Of a stretch of DNA of 64,000 bases, positions 52,403-62,344 are shown piece by piece (the stretch's first letter is position 1; the number at the start of each line of letters is the position of its first letter). The stretch is from UBA2357 sp041678045. Lineage in GTDB: Bacteria; Pseudomonadota; Gammaproteobacteria; Burkholderiales; Rhodocyclaceae. Location of the stretch: the NCBI GenBank assembly GCA_041678045.1, contig JBAYOV010000007.1:1-64000 (forward strand). Reading direction: 5' to 3'. The position numbers and the translations under genes are program-made. The notes under the pieces were generated by a model. That model was not told the origin of the DNA, ran no database searches, and was given only the letters and a program-made list of their open reading frames with translations.

Positions 52403-53602
52403 TCACACCCGCTCGAACACGCCGGCCGCGCCCATTCCGGTGCCGATGCACATGCTCACCATGCCGTAACGCAACTGTTCGTCGCGCTGCATGGCACTCA
52501 TCAGGGTGGCCACACGGACCGCCCCGGTCGCTCCCAGCGGATGACCCAGCGCAATCGCGCCCCCCAGCGGGTTGACCCGGGCCGGGTCGAGATCGAGCTG
52601 GCGCATCACCGCAATGGCCTGGGCGGCAAACGCCTCGTTCAGCTCAACCCAGCCCACTTCCGCCTGCGGCACGCCGGCGGCCTTCAGCGCGCGCGGAATC
52701 GCCTCCACCGGACCGATGCCCATGATGCGGGGCGGCACACCCGCTACAGCATAACTGCGAAAGCGTGCAACCGGCGTCACGCCGTAACGCTGCACGGCGG
52801 CCTCGCTCATCAACAGGACCGCTCCGGCCCCATCGGACATCTGCGAACTGTTGCCGGCCGTCACCGAGCCCCGTGCGGCAAACACCGGGCGCAGTTTCGC
52901 CAGGCCTTCGAGCGAAGCGTCGTTGCGCGGCCCTTCGTCGCTGTCGCACACCCGTTCGACCACCCGGACCACGCCCCCCTCGCCGGGCACATGGGCGCGC
53001 ACCGTGAAGGGCGTGATTTCGTCACGAAAATGACCCGCCGCCATCGCCGCACACGCACGCTGATTGGACTGCAGCGCAAAGGCGTCCTGCGCCTCGCGGC
53101 TGACCTGCCATTGCTCGGCCACCTTCTCGGCCGTCAGCCCCATGCCGAAGGCAATGCCGACATTTTCCTGCTTTGCGAAGATCGCCGGGTTGAGGCTCAC
53201 CTTGTTGCCCATGATCTGGGGCATCGCGCTCATCGACTCGGTCCCGGCCGCGATCATCACATCGGCCTCACCCAGGCGGATGCGGGCAGCCGCATCGGCA
53301 ACGGCCTGCAGACCGGACGAGCAGAAGCGGTTGATCGTAATGCCCGGCACGGTTTCCGGCAGACCGGCGAGCAGTAGTCCGATACGGGCCACATTCATGC
53401 CCTGCTCGGCCTCGGGCATGGCGCAGCCGACGATCACGTCGCCGATCTCCGTGCGCTCCAGTTGCGGCACCTTGTCGACCAGCGCCGACAGCACATGGGC
53501 CAGCAAGTCATCCGGCCGCACGCTCCGGAACATGCCGTTGCGCTTGGCCACCGGTGTGCGGGTGGCCGCAACGATGTAGGCATCCTGAATCTGTTTGCTC
53601 AT
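52403..53602 (-). CDS. fadA: Acetyl-CoA C-acyltransferase (FadA-type thiolase)
   Basis: The 399-residue thiolase performs the last step of beta-oxidation. The nucleophilic cysteine is in NRFCSSGLQAV near 90, the histidine in GHPLGATGAVR near 355 and the second cysteine in MCIGTGMGAAGVF near 385. It lies 13 bases after the preceding 3-hydroxyacyl-CoA dehydrogenase/hydratase, which it presumably partners as in FadN-FadA pairs. Confidence 0.92.
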   Translation of the reverse strand: MSKQIQDAYIVAATRTPVAKRNGMFRSVRPDDLLAHVLSALVDKVPQLERTEIGDVIVGCAMPEAEQGMNVARIGLLLAGLPETVPGITINRFCSSGLQAVADAAARIRLGEADVMIAAGTESMSAMPQIMGNKVSLNPAIFAKQENVGIAFGMGLTAEKVAEQWQVSREAQDAFALQSNQRACAAMAAGHFRDEITPFTVRAHVPGEGGVVRVVERVCDSDEGPRNDASLEGLAKLRPVFAARGSVTAGNSSQMSDGAGAVLLMSEAAVQRYGVTPVARFRSYAVAGVPPRIMGIGPVEAIPRALKAAGVPQAEVGWVELNEAFAAQAIAVMRQLDLDPARVNPLGGAIALGHPLGATGAVRVATLMSAMQRDEQLRYGMVSMCIGTGMGAAGVFERV

Positions 53603-53615
53603 CTTTCCTTCCCCA

Positions 53616-56006
53616 TCAATTGCGCAAGGGTTTGCCGGTTTCCAGCATGTGCACGATGCGCTGCTGGGTCTTTTCGGTTTTCAGCAGATCGACGAACAGC
53701 GCCCGCTCGACATCGAGCAGCCACTGCTCGGACACCCGAGCCCCGGTGTCGACCTCGCCACCGCACAACGCGCTGGCCGCCGCCCGCGCCACCGTGTAGT
53801 CATGTCCGGAAATGAATCCCCCCTCGGCCATGTTCACCAGCAGCATCTCGCAGGTAGCAATGCCGTTTCGGCCGGCCACCCGTACATCGCGCTCGACCAT
53901 CGGCGGACGATACGCCGCTTCCGCCATGGCCCGCGCGCGGCGAATCGCCACGTACAGCAGCTCGTGAGGGTTGAACAGCACATCGTCCGATGGACGGGCA
54001 AAGCCCAACGACACGGCTTCAAGGGCACTTTTTGCCACCGTAGCCATGGCAATCGTCTGGAAGGCGTTCTGCACATACAGGAACACGTCGCCACCGGCCG
54101 CACGCTGCGCCAGCCGGTGCGCCTGCAGGGCAAATTCCTTGCAGCCGCCCCCGGCGGGAATCAGGCCAACCCCGGCCTCGACCAGACCCACGTACGACTC
54201 CAGCGCCATCACACGATGCCCGGCATGCATCAGGAACTCGCAACCACCGCCCAAGGCCAGACCCTGCACCGCAGCCACGACCGGCACCTGCGCATGCTTG
54301 AGCCGCATCGACGCCTGCTGGAAGCGGGCGACCATCCGTTCGAGCAGATCGAACTGTCCGGCCTTACACGCTGCGGCCACCTGCTGGAGGTTGGCCCCCA
54401 CCGCAAACGGCGCCTCGTGCCAGATCACCAGGCCGTCCAGCTCACGCTCGGCGCGCGCCACCGCCTCAAGCACCCCATCGAGCACCTCGTCGCCAATCGA
54501 ATGCATTTTCGACTTGAACGACAGGATGCCAATGCGGGCATCCTGATCCGGGCGGCACCACAGCCGCACGCCATTGCGCGCATCCCCGCACTCCCACAGG
54601 GTGGCGCCACGCTCTGCCGGCGCCTCGCCCACCAGCCGGTCCGGATACAGCTGCCTCTGGTACACCGGCAGCGCCGAACGGGGCTTGAGCACGGCCTCCG
54701 CAGCAGAGTAGGCTCCGGCCGCCTCGTGCACACCAGCCCGCGCAAACACCCACTCGGGCAGCGGCGCACGGCACAGCGCGTGCCCCGCCTCGACATCGGC
54801 GCGAATTGCCTCGGCAATATCCCGCCAGCCCGCAGCCTGCCAGGTTTCGAACGGCCCCTGCGCCCAGCCGAAGCCCCAGCGCATGGCCAGATCCACATCG
54901 CGTGCGTTATCGGCAATATCGCCCAGATGCACCGCGCAGTAATGAAACACATCGCGGAAGATGGCCCACAGAAACTGCGCCTGCGGATGGGTACTGGCGC
55001 GCAGGCGGGCAAACCGCTCGGACGGATCGCGCACGCCAAGCACCTCCTCCACCTCAGTGGCCACCTCGGCACCGCTCGGACGATAATCGCCCGTGGCCGG
55101 ATCGAGCACCATGATCTGCCGGCCCTGCTTGCGGTAGATGCCTGCGCGGGTTTTCTGCCCCAGCGCGCCCCCGGCAATCAGCGCCTGCAACCACGCCGGC
55201 TGACTGAACAGGGCATGCCACGGATCGTCCGGCAAGGTGGCCTGCATGGTGCCTACGACATGCGCCAGCGTATCCAGCCCCACCACGTCTGCGGTGCGGT
55301 AGGTCGCGCTCTTCGGCCGGCCGATGCGTGGCCCGGTGAGCGCATCCACTTCGTCAAAACCCAGCCCGAGCCGCGCGGTGTGATGCATCACGGCCAGAAT
55401 CGAGAACACCCCCACACGGTTGGCGACAAAGTTGGGGGTATCCCTGGCCCGCACGATGCCCTTGCCCAGCCGGGTGGTGAGCCAGCCTTCCAGCCCATCG
55501 AGCATGGCCACATCGGTTTGCGGTGTGGCAATCAGCTCCACCAGCGGCATGTAGCGCGGCGGGTTGAAGAAATGCACGCCGCAGAAGCGGCTGCGCAGCC
55601 CGGCCGGCATCGCCTGCCCCAACGCCCCGATGGACAGGCCGGACGTGTTGGAGGCAAAAATCGCATCCGGACGCACATACGGGGCCACCTTCTCGTACAG
55701 GTCGCGCTTCCAGGCCATCTTTTCGGCGATGGCCTCGATGATCAGGTCGGCCTCGCGCAGCCGTTCAAGGTCGCTGCCATAGTTGGCGGCCTCGATGAAC
55801 CCCAGCCGCTCCCGGCTGGCCAGCGGGGCCGGATCGAGCTTCTTCAGCGCAGCCAGTGCCTTGTCGACAATGGCGTTGGGCGGGCCGTCGCCCGGCAGGT
55901 CGAACAACATCACCGGCACATCGGCATTGGCACAGTGCGCGGCGATCTGCGCCCCCATCACACCGGCTCCCAGCACCGCCACCTTGCGGATCGTCAGTCT
56001 ACTCAC
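53616..56006 (-). CDS. 3-hydroxyacyl-CoA dehydrogenase/enoyl-CoA hydratase (FadN-like order)
   Basis: The 796-residue protein starts with the NAD-binding domain VAVLGAGVMGAQIAAHCANADV, continues with the dehydrogenase C-terminal domains (FNPPRYMPLVELI, ANRVGVFS) and ends with a crotonase domain (about 500-700) holding QGLALGGGCEFLMHAGH and GLVEAGVGLIPAGGG. This dehydrogenase-first order resembles FadN rather than FadB/FadJ. GTG 56006 is chosen for AAGGAGG at good spacing; the frame to 56114 is open but unlike the family. It and the downstream thiolase form one beta-oxidation module. Confidence 0.9.
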   Translation of the reverse strand: MSRLTIRKVAVLGAGVMGAQIAAHCANADVPVMLFDLPGDGPPNAIVDKALAALKKLDPAPLASRERLGFIEAANYGSDLERLREADLIIEAIAEKMAWKRDLYEKVAPYVRPDAIFASNTSGLSIGALGQAMPAGLRSRFCGVHFFNPPRYMPLVELIATPQTDVAMLDGLEGWLTTRLGKGIVRARDTPNFVANRVGVFSILAVMHHTARLGLGFDEVDALTGPRIGRPKSATYRTADVVGLDTLAHVVGTMQATLPDDPWHALFSQPAWLQALIAGGALGQKTRAGIYRKQGRQIMVLDPATGDYRPSGAEVATEVEEVLGVRDPSERFARLRASTHPQAQFLWAIFRDVFHYCAVHLGDIADNARDVDLAMRWGFGWAQGPFETWQAAGWRDIAEAIRADVEAGHALCRAPLPEWVFARAGVHEAAGAYSAAEAVLKPRSALPVYQRQLYPDRLVGEAPAERGATLWECGDARNGVRLWCRPDQDARIGILSFKSKMHSIGDEVLDGVLEAVARAERELDGLVIWHEAPFAVGANLQQVAAACKAGQFDLLERMVARFQQASMRLKHAQVPVVAAVQGLALGGGCEFLMHAGHRVMALESYVGLVEAGVGLIPAGGGCKEFALQAHRLAQRAAGGDVFLYVQNAFQTIAMATVAKSALEAVSLGFARPSDDVLFNPHELLYVAIRRARAMAEAAYRPPMVERDVRVAGRNGIATCEMLLVNMAEGGFISGHDYTVARAAASALCGGEVDTGARVSEQWLLDVERALFVDLLKTEKTQQRIVHMLETGKPLRN

Positions 56007-56064
56007 ATGCTCCTCCTTGTATCGGGTGCAGGGCCGCCCGGCCCTGCACCCGGTTGCGCCCCTC

Positions 56065-56481
56065 TCAAGCCTCGGGGATGGGGCGCTTGCGCCCCTTGTC
56101 ATCCACAGCCACATAGGTCAGGGTGGCCTCGGTCACCTTCACCACCACCGGATTTTCCGGATCGCGCTCGGCAAACACCTCAACATCGACGGTGACCGAA
56201 GTGCGCCCCACCGAAGCCACATCGGCATAAAAGCTCACCAGATCGCCTACCGACACCGGTTGCTTGAACACGAAGGAATTCACGGCCACCGTCGCCACCC
56301 GGCATTTGGCACGCCTGCGCGCGGGAATCGCACCGGCAATGTCGACCATCGCCATGATCCAGCCACCGAACACATCGCCGGCGGGGTTCAGGTCTGCCGG
56401 CATGGGCATCACCCGCAATGCGGGCTGGCGGCTGTCGGGCAGGCGTACGAGGCCAACGGTTTCATCTTGCTTGTCGCTCAC
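56065..56481 (-). CDS. Acyl-CoA thioesterase (YciA-like hotdog)
   Basis: The 138-residue single-hotdog protein has VMPMPADLNPAGDVFGGWIMAMVDIAGAI, with the Asn-Pro and Asp of the YciA active site, then the strand segment VAVNSFVFKQPVSVGDLVSFYADV. It hydrolyses acyl-CoA to free CoA and acid. GTG 56481 is chosen because AAGGAG lies six bases upstream; a longer frame to 56613 overlaps the preceding gene. It sits between the two multifunctional beta-oxidation genes and may relieve CoA trapping. Confidence 0.87.
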   Translation of the reverse strand: MSDKQDETVGLVRLPDSRQPALRVMPMPADLNPAGDVFGGWIMAMVDIAGAIPARRRAKCRVATVAVNSFVFKQPVSVGDLVSFYADVASVGRTSVTVDVEVFAERDPENPVVVKVTEATLTYVAVDDKGRKRPIPEA

Positions 56482-56500
56482 TTCAGACTCCTTGAGGGGT

Positions 56501-58507
56501 TCAACGAAGCACAACGGTAGCACCCTCTGCCCGTTCCACCCCATCCGGCTGCGCCGCAGGCAGTCTGCCCCGGCTCGCAAGGTCGTGCATCGGCCCTCCG
56601 GTGAAGGGCGCAAAACCGGTCCCGAAAATCACCCCCGCGTCGGCCAGATCGGCATCGGCCACCACGCCGTCGCGCACACAACGCTGCACGGCTGCGAGCA
56701 AGGGCGCAACGATGCGTTCGGCCAGCCCGGACACCGCGGCCGGTGCCTTGCCCTGCTCACGCGACCTGACCGGCTTGCCCTGCACCCAGCGGTAAAACCC
56801 TTCGCCGCTCTTCTTGCCCAGTTTTCCGGCCTCGACGCGCACCAGCAGTTGCCGGGGCGGCGCGGTGGCCTCTCCGGTCAGCGCCTTGCCGGCGGCCAGC
56901 GCAATGTCCAGCCCGACGGTATCGACCAACTCCACCGGCCCCATCGGCATGCCGAAGGCGACCAGTGCCGCATCGATGGTTGCGGGTTCAATGCCCTCAT
57001 CCACACAGCGCAAGGCCTCCAGCATGTAAGGACCCAGCACCGCATTCACCAGAAAGCCCGGCGCCGACTTCACCGGCAGCGGGAGCTTGTCGAGCGCACG
57101 CACGAACGCCGCTGCTGCCTGCAGGGCCGTGCTGTCGGACTGCTCGCCGGCAACCACTTCGACCAGCGGCATCATGGCCACCGGGTTGAAGAAATGGATG
57201 CCGATCAGGCGCGCGGGTTGCTGCAGCGCACTGGCGATGTCCTCCAGACGCAGGCTGGAGGTGTTGGTGGCCAGTAGCGCCTCCGGCCGGGCGCGACGCT
57301 CGATATCGGCAAACAGGCTGCGCTTGGCGTGCACATCCTCAAAGATCGCCTCGATCACCAGGTCGGCCCGCGCCACGCCCTGCCCCTCCGGATCCGGGCA
57401 CAGACGATCCAGCGCAAAGCGTACCTGCCGGGCATCGCCTTTCAGCTTGCGGTCGAAAAAGCGGGCTGCGCGGGCGATGGCGGGGGCAATCCGCTCCACC
57501 GACTGGTCCTGCAGGCTCACCGTCATGCCCCTCAGCGCGCACAGGGCCGCAATGTCACCGCCCATCACCCCGGCACCCACCACATGTACATGGCGCACGG
57601 CACGCTCCACCTGCTTGCCAAAGCCCTTCAGCCGTTCCTGCAGGAAATACACCCGCAGGAGGTTTCTCGCCGTGGGAGAACGGAACAGGTTTTCCAGCGA
57701 AGCCGGGCTGTCGGCCGGCACGGCCAGGGCATGGCCACCATGACGCGCCCAGGTGGTGAGGATGGCGTAGGGCGCGGGGTAGTGCTCCGGCCTCGCCTTG
57801 CGTGCCACCTGCCTGCGCGCCTGCATGGCCACCAGTGGCCTGAGCGGCCCGTTCAGCACGCGCTGCAGCAGCGGCGGACGCCGTGCGGGTTGCCCGGAGC
57901 GCACCAGCATGCGGGCGGCGTTGTCCATCACCCGCACCGGCACACATTCATCGGCCAGGCCGATGCGACGTGCCTTGCGTGCGTCCACACTCCGGCCGCT
58001 GAGCATCATGTCCAACGCCACACCCGGCCCGACCACCTCGGGCAGGCGTTTCATGCCGCCCCAGCCGGGTACGATGCCCAGCATCACCTCCGGCAGGGCC
58101 AGCCGGGTGCCCGGCTCATCGACCACGATGCGATAACGGCAGGCCAGCGCCAGCTCCAGCCCGCCCCCCAGGCAGTGACCACGGATCAGGGCCAGAGTTG
58201 GAAAACGCAGGCGGGCCAGCCAGTCGAACAGGGAGCTGCCGCGTTCGACCAGCGCCCGCACCGCCTCGGCTGAATCGAGGTGGGTGAAGCTGTCGATGTC
58301 TGCACCGGCGATGAACCCGGACGTCTTGGCCGAGCTCAGGATCAGCCCGGCGGGCGGATGCTGTTCAAGCCATGCCAGCACATTGGCCAGCTCATCGAGC
58401 ACCTCGGGCGACAGGGTGTTGGTACTGCTGTCGGCCCGGTCGAGCTGCAGGCAGGCCAGCCCGTCCGGCTCGCGGATCAGGTTCCAGTGTTTCAGCTCCG
58501 GTTTCAT
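56501..58507 (-). CDS. fadJ: Enoyl-CoA hydratase/3-hydroxyacyl-CoA dehydrogenase (FadJ/FadB-like)
   Basis: The 668-residue multifunctional protein has a crotonase domain first (SGFIAGADIDSFTHL, GHCLGGGLELALACRYRI, LPEVMLGIVPGWGG with both catalytic glutamates present), then the NAD domain VHVVGAGVMGGDIAALCALRG and dehydrogenase segments HFFNPVAMMPLVEVV and NAVLGPYMLEALR. The arrangement matches the FadB/FadJ alpha subunits; length is slightly short of FadJ. Its start overlaps the thiolase stop by four bases, so the two are probably a complex like FadJ-FadI. Confidence 0.92.
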   Translation of the reverse strand: MKPELKHWNLIREPDGLACLQLDRADSSTNTLSPEVLDELANVLAWLEQHPPAGLILSSAKTSGFIAGADIDSFTHLDSAEAVRALVERGSSLFDWLARLRFPTLALIRGHCLGGGLELALACRYRIVVDEPGTRLALPEVMLGIVPGWGGMKRLPEVVGPGVALDMMLSGRSVDARKARRIGLADECVPVRVMDNAARMLVRSGQPARRPPLLQRVLNGPLRPLVAMQARRQVARKARPEHYPAPYAILTTWARHGGHALAVPADSPASLENLFRSPTARNLLRVYFLQERLKGFGKQVERAVRHVHVVGAGVMGGDIAALCALRGMTVSLQDQSVERIAPAIARAARFFDRKLKGDARQVRFALDRLCPDPEGQGVARADLVIEAIFEDVHAKRSLFADIERRARPEALLATNTSSLRLEDIASALQQPARLIGIHFFNPVAMMPLVEVVAGEQSDSTALQAAAAFVRALDKLPLPVKSAPGFLVNAVLGPYMLEALRCVDEGIEPATIDAALVAFGMPMGPVELVDTVGLDIALAAGKALTGEATAPPRQLLVRVEAGKLGKKSGEGFYRWVQGKPVRSREQGKAPAAVSGLAERIVAPLLAAVQRCVRDGVVADADLADAGVIFGTGFAPFTGGPMHDLASRGRLPAAQPDGVERAEGATVVLR

Positions 58508-59796
58508 TGCACTCCCTCCAGCAGCATTGCGCCGCCCTGCCCCCCGCCGATGCAGATGCTCGCCAGCCCCCGCTTCAAGCCCCGCGCCCGCAGGGCATGC
58601 GCCAGGTGCAGGACGATGCGCGCGCCACTCGCGCCCACCGGATGTCCAAGCGCAATCGCACCGCCATCCACATTCAGGCGCGCTTCATCCACCCGCCCGG
58701 GCGAACCCTCCAGCCCCAGCTGTGTCACGCAATACTGTTCATCCTCCCAGGCCCGCAGGCAGGCCAGCACCTGCGCGGCAAAGGCTTCATTGATCTCCAG
58801 CAGGTCGACGTCCTGCAGGCTCAGGCCCTGCGCCTGCAGCAGCGGCGTAGCCGCATGCACCGGCCCCAGGCCCATCCGGGCCGGGTCGAGTGCTGCCCAG
58901 TGGCTATCGACGATCTCGGCCAGCGGACTCAGCCCGTGCCGTGCCACCGCAGCTTCGGAGGCCAGCAGCAGCCAGGCTGCGCCATCGGTGATCTGCGAGC
59001 TGTTGCCCGGGGTGACACGGCCATACTTGCGATCAAAAAAGGGTTTCAGCCGCGCCAGCCGCTCGGGCGTGGAATCCTCCCGCACGCCATCGTCGTGCCG
59101 GTACACCACACCGTCCCGGTCCACCAGCGGCACGATTTCTGCCGCCAGACGACCGGCCTCGCGAGCGGCCAGGACGCGCCGATGGCTGCGCGCGGCATGC
59201 GCATCCATGTCTTCCCGCGAAATATCGAACAGATGTGCCAGATTCTCGGCGGTCTGTCCCATCAGCTGTCCCACGACCGGGTCGGTGAGCCCTTTCATGA
59301 TGCCGATCACCGGCGCGAGATCGCGCAGGCGGAAACGGCGCAACGCCGCAAGCTTCTGCGCAGGGGAGCGTGCAGCGCTCCACGCCGACAGCCAGCGCAC
59401 GAAAGCCTCCGAAAACAGCAGCGGCGCACGCGACAGCGCATCCACACCACCGGCCAGCACCAGCTCCGAGCGCCCCGAGCGGATGTTGATGAGTGCCGAG
59501 TCGAGCGCCTGCAAACCACTCGCGCAGTTGCGCATCACCGTCCAGCCCGGCACCTTGTGACCACACCCCATGCGCAGCGCGACAACCCGCCCAATGTTGA
59601 CCTCATCGGGCGACGGACTGGCGCAGCCCAGAATCACCTCATCGAGCTGCTCCGGCGCAAAGGGCTGGCGCAGCAGCAGGCTCACGCCCGCCGCAGTGGC
59701 CAGATCAGCAGCGGAGAACGGCCCGGGGGCGTTTCTCGCCTTCAGGAAGGGCGTGCGTGCGCCGTCGACCACATACACCTTGCAGACCTTGCCCAT
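58504..59796 (-). CDS. fadI: Acetyl-CoA acetyltransferase (FadI-like thiolase)
   Basis: The 430-residue thiolase has the cysteine in NCASGLQALDS near 90, GHPVGASGAR near 385 and CIGGGQGGAML near 415. ATG 59796 has GAGGAGGTG upstream and begins MGKVCKVYVVDGARTPF, the family start. The larger size than the FadA-type thiolase at 52403 fits the FadI group. The stop overlaps the hydratase/dehydrogenase start, and fadE lies 11 bases upstream. Confidence 0.92.
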   Translation of the reverse strand: MGKVCKVYVVDGARTPFLKARNAPGPFSAADLATAAGVSLLLRQPFAPEQLDEVILGCASPSPDEVNIGRVVALRMGCGHKVPGWTVMRNCASGLQALDSALINIRSGRSELVLAGGVDALSRAPLLFSEAFVRWLSAWSAARSPAQKLAALRRFRLRDLAPVIGIMKGLTDPVVGQLMGQTAENLAHLFDISREDMDAHAARSHRRVLAAREAGRLAAEIVPLVDRDGVVYRHDDGVREDSTPERLARLKPFFDRKYGRVTPGNSSQITDGAAWLLLASEAAVARHGLSPLAEIVDSHWAALDPARMGLGPVHAATPLLQAQGLSLQDVDLLEINEAFAAQVLACLRAWEDEQYCVTQLGLEGSPGRVDEARLNVDGGAIALGHPVGASGARIVLHLAHALRARGLKRGLASICIGGGQGGAMLLEGVQ

Positions 59797-59807
59797 CACG
59801 CACCTCC

Positions 59808-62261
59808 TCAGGCCGCCACCGACAGCGGCCGTGCCGCCTCGCCCTGTTCCTGTTCGCCCCCCGGCTCGCCCGCACGGGTCCCGGTTTCGCACAGTGCTGC
59901 GCGCAGACCGAAGTCGTAGGGAAAGTCATCCACCCGGATCACCTTGTCGCGCATCCGGTTGCGGGTTTCGACCAACCGGTACTCCGACTCGTCGATGATG
60001 CCGGCCGCCAGGGCCTGCTTCCAGGGGGCATCCACATCGCCCCCGGGATCGGCCACCGGCGTGAAGCGGCCCTGCTTCTGCGCGGCCTTCACCTTGGCCT
60101 CGACCGGCTCGGCGGCAACGGTGGCCGCCAGTGCGGCCTCCAGGGCGCCCAGCGGTTGCTCGACATCGTCGGGCAGATGCACCCCGGCGGTCAGGCGATC
60201 GCGGGTGGCGGACGGCTCGATGAGCAGGCGTGCCACCTGATGCCCCAACCGGTCGGACGGCACCACATAAGGACGCCCGAGCGGAAACACCACCAGCCGG
60301 CGCAGCAAAAAGGCGAAGAAACGGTTGGGGAAGTTCGCAATCACGCCCTCGAAGGCGTTCTGCACCTTGAACATGCAGTCCCAGATCGCCCAGTGCATGA
60401 GCGGGGCATCGGCCGCCTGCCGGCCTTCGGCCTCGTAGCGACGCAGCGTGGCCGAAGCCAGGTACAGCAGCGACAGGATGTCGCCCAACCGGGCAGAGAG
60501 CTTTTCCTTGCGCTTCAGCGCCCCGCCCATGGAGCCCATGGAGAGATCGGCGAGAAAAGCAAAAGCCGCCGAAAAGCAGGTGAGCTGCTGATAGTAGCGG
60601 CGGGTTTCCGGTGCCACGCCGTCGGGCACCTTCACGAAATGCGAGCCGGTCAGCCCCATCACCAACGCCCGCGCGGCATTCATCTCGTCGAGCACATAAG
60701 GGTGGCAGCGCACCGCGCCCTGACCGAAGAGAATCAGACTGCGCGTCAGAATGTTCGCCCCCTCCACGGTGATGCCCACCGGAATCTGCTGGTAGGCGCG
60801 ACCGAGGAAGTTCTGCGGCCCCAGGCAGATTCCCTTTCCGCCGATCACGTCCATGCCGTCGTTGACCGTCTGCCGGGCACGTTCGGTGACGTGGTATTTC
60901 ACGATGGCCGACACCACCGAGGGCTTCTCCCCCAGATCGATGGCACTGGCAGTGAGGATGCGTGCCGCGTCGGACAGGTAAGTGTTCGCGCCGATGCGGG
61001 TCAACGCCTCTTCCACCCCTTCGAAACGGCCAATGGCGGTCTTGAACTGGTAACGCACCCGCGCATAGGCCCCCACCGCACGGGCGGTGAGCTTTTGCAT
61101 GCCGGTATTGGAGCCGGGCAGCGAGATGCTGCGCCCGGCCGCCAGGCACTCCATCAGCATGCGCCACCCCTGCCCGGCCATTTTCGGACCACCGATGATG
61201 AACTCCAGCGGCATGAACACGTCCTTGCCGCGAATCGGCCCGTTCATCCACACGGCGTTGAGCGGCAGATGGCGACGACCGATGTCCACGCCGGGGTGGT
61301 CGTGCGGCACCAGCGCGCAGGTGATGCCGAGATCTTCGGTGTCCCCCAGCAGGTGCTCGGGATCGAGCAGGCGGAAGGCCAGACCGAAGACGGTGCACAC
61401 CGGCGCCAGCGTGATGTAGCGCTTGTCGAAGCTCACCCGCATGCCGAGCACTTCCTGCCCCTGCCACAGGCCCTTGCACACCACGCCCGCATCCGGAATC
61501 GAGGCCGCGTCCGAACCCGCCCACGGGCTGGTGAGCGCAAAGGCGGGAATCTCTTCGCCACGCGCAAGACGGGGCAGGTAATGCTGTTTCTGCTCGGGCG
61601 TGCCGTAATGCAGCAGCAGTTCGGCCGGCCCCAGTGAATTGGGCACCATCACGGTCACCGCCGGCGCGGAAGAGCGGGTGGACAGCCGGGTGATCACCTC
61701 GGAGTGCGCATAGGCGGAAAAGCCCTTGCCGCCATACTCCCGGGGAATGATCATGCCGAGAAAGCCTTGCTCCTTGATGAAGCGCCACACCGACTCGGGC
61801 AGGTCCTGCTGCTGGGTGCTCGCCCAGTCGTCGGTGAGCCTGCACAACGCTTCGGTTTCATTATCGAGAAAGGCCTGCTCCTCGGCACTCAGCCGGGGCC
61901 AGGGGTAGGCCTGCAGCTTCTTCCAGTCGGGACGACCGGCAAAAAGCTCGCCCTCCCACCATACGCTGCCGGCTTCCAGCGCCTCGCGCTCGGTCTGAGA
62001 CATGGAGGGCAGGGCCTTGCGGAAGGCCGCGAAGATGGGCCGGGTGACCCGTTCGCGGCGCAGCTTCGCGGACAGGAACACGGCGCACACCGCCCCCCAC
62101 AGCAGCACACCCGTCAGGGTGAATGCGAACGACCAGGCCGCAACCCAGCCCATTGCCAGCAGCCAGGCGGCGCCGGCCAGTGCCCAGGCAAAAAATGGCG
62201 CTCGCCCGTAGGCGAGCGCACCTGCCAAGGGAGGGAGGGAAAGCAATAGGAACCAGCTCAT
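59808..62261 (-). CDS. fadE: FadE-type acyl-CoA dehydrogenase with membrane-anchoring N-terminus
   Basis: The 817-residue flavoprotein begins MSWFLLLSLPPLAG and has two to three hydrophobic segments in the first 70 residues, then the acyl-CoA dehydrogenase core: GFLGMIIPREYGGKGFSAYAH, FALTSPWAGSDAASIPD, and a FAD-binding region with GKGICLGPQNFLGRAYQ. The DUF1974-like C-terminal third is present (NFPNRFFAFLLRRLVVFPLG). It introduces the trans-2 double bond in the first step of beta-oxidation. ATG 62261 has AGGAGACAACG upstream. Confidence 0.95.
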   Translation of the reverse strand: MSWFLLLSLPPLAGALAYGRAPFFAWALAGAAWLLAMGWVAAWSFAFTLTGVLLWGAVCAVFLSAKLRRERVTRPIFAAFRKALPSMSQTEREALEAGSVWWEGELFAGRPDWKKLQAYPWPRLSAEEQAFLDNETEALCRLTDDWASTQQQDLPESVWRFIKEQGFLGMIIPREYGGKGFSAYAHSEVITRLSTRSSAPAVTVMVPNSLGPAELLLHYGTPEQKQHYLPRLARGEEIPAFALTSPWAGSDAASIPDAGVVCKGLWQGQEVLGMRVSFDKRYITLAPVCTVFGLAFRLLDPEHLLGDTEDLGITCALVPHDHPGVDIGRRHLPLNAVWMNGPIRGKDVFMPLEFIIGGPKMAGQGWRMLMECLAAGRSISLPGSNTGMQKLTARAVGAYARVRYQFKTAIGRFEGVEEALTRIGANTYLSDAARILTASAIDLGEKPSVVSAIVKYHVTERARQTVNDGMDVIGGKGICLGPQNFLGRAYQQIPVGITVEGANILTRSLILFGQGAVRCHPYVLDEMNAARALVMGLTGSHFVKVPDGVAPETRRYYQQLTCFSAAFAFLADLSMGSMGGALKRKEKLSARLGDILSLLYLASATLRRYEAEGRQAADAPLMHWAIWDCMFKVQNAFEGVIANFPNRFFAFLLRRLVVFPLGRPYVVPSDRLGHQVARLLIEPSATRDRLTAGVHLPDDVEQPLGALEAALAATVAAEPVEAKVKAAQKQGRFTPVADPGGDVDAPWKQALAAGIIDESEYRLVETRNRMRDKVIRVDDFPYDFGLRAALCETGTRAGEPGGEQEQGEAARPLSVAA

Positions 62262-62344
62262 CGTTGTCTCCTGCACGACTGTCCATGCATTGTGTGTGTT
62301 GGCGACCCGTGTTCTGAGACGGGTTCGCGGTCGGTCACGGCCGT

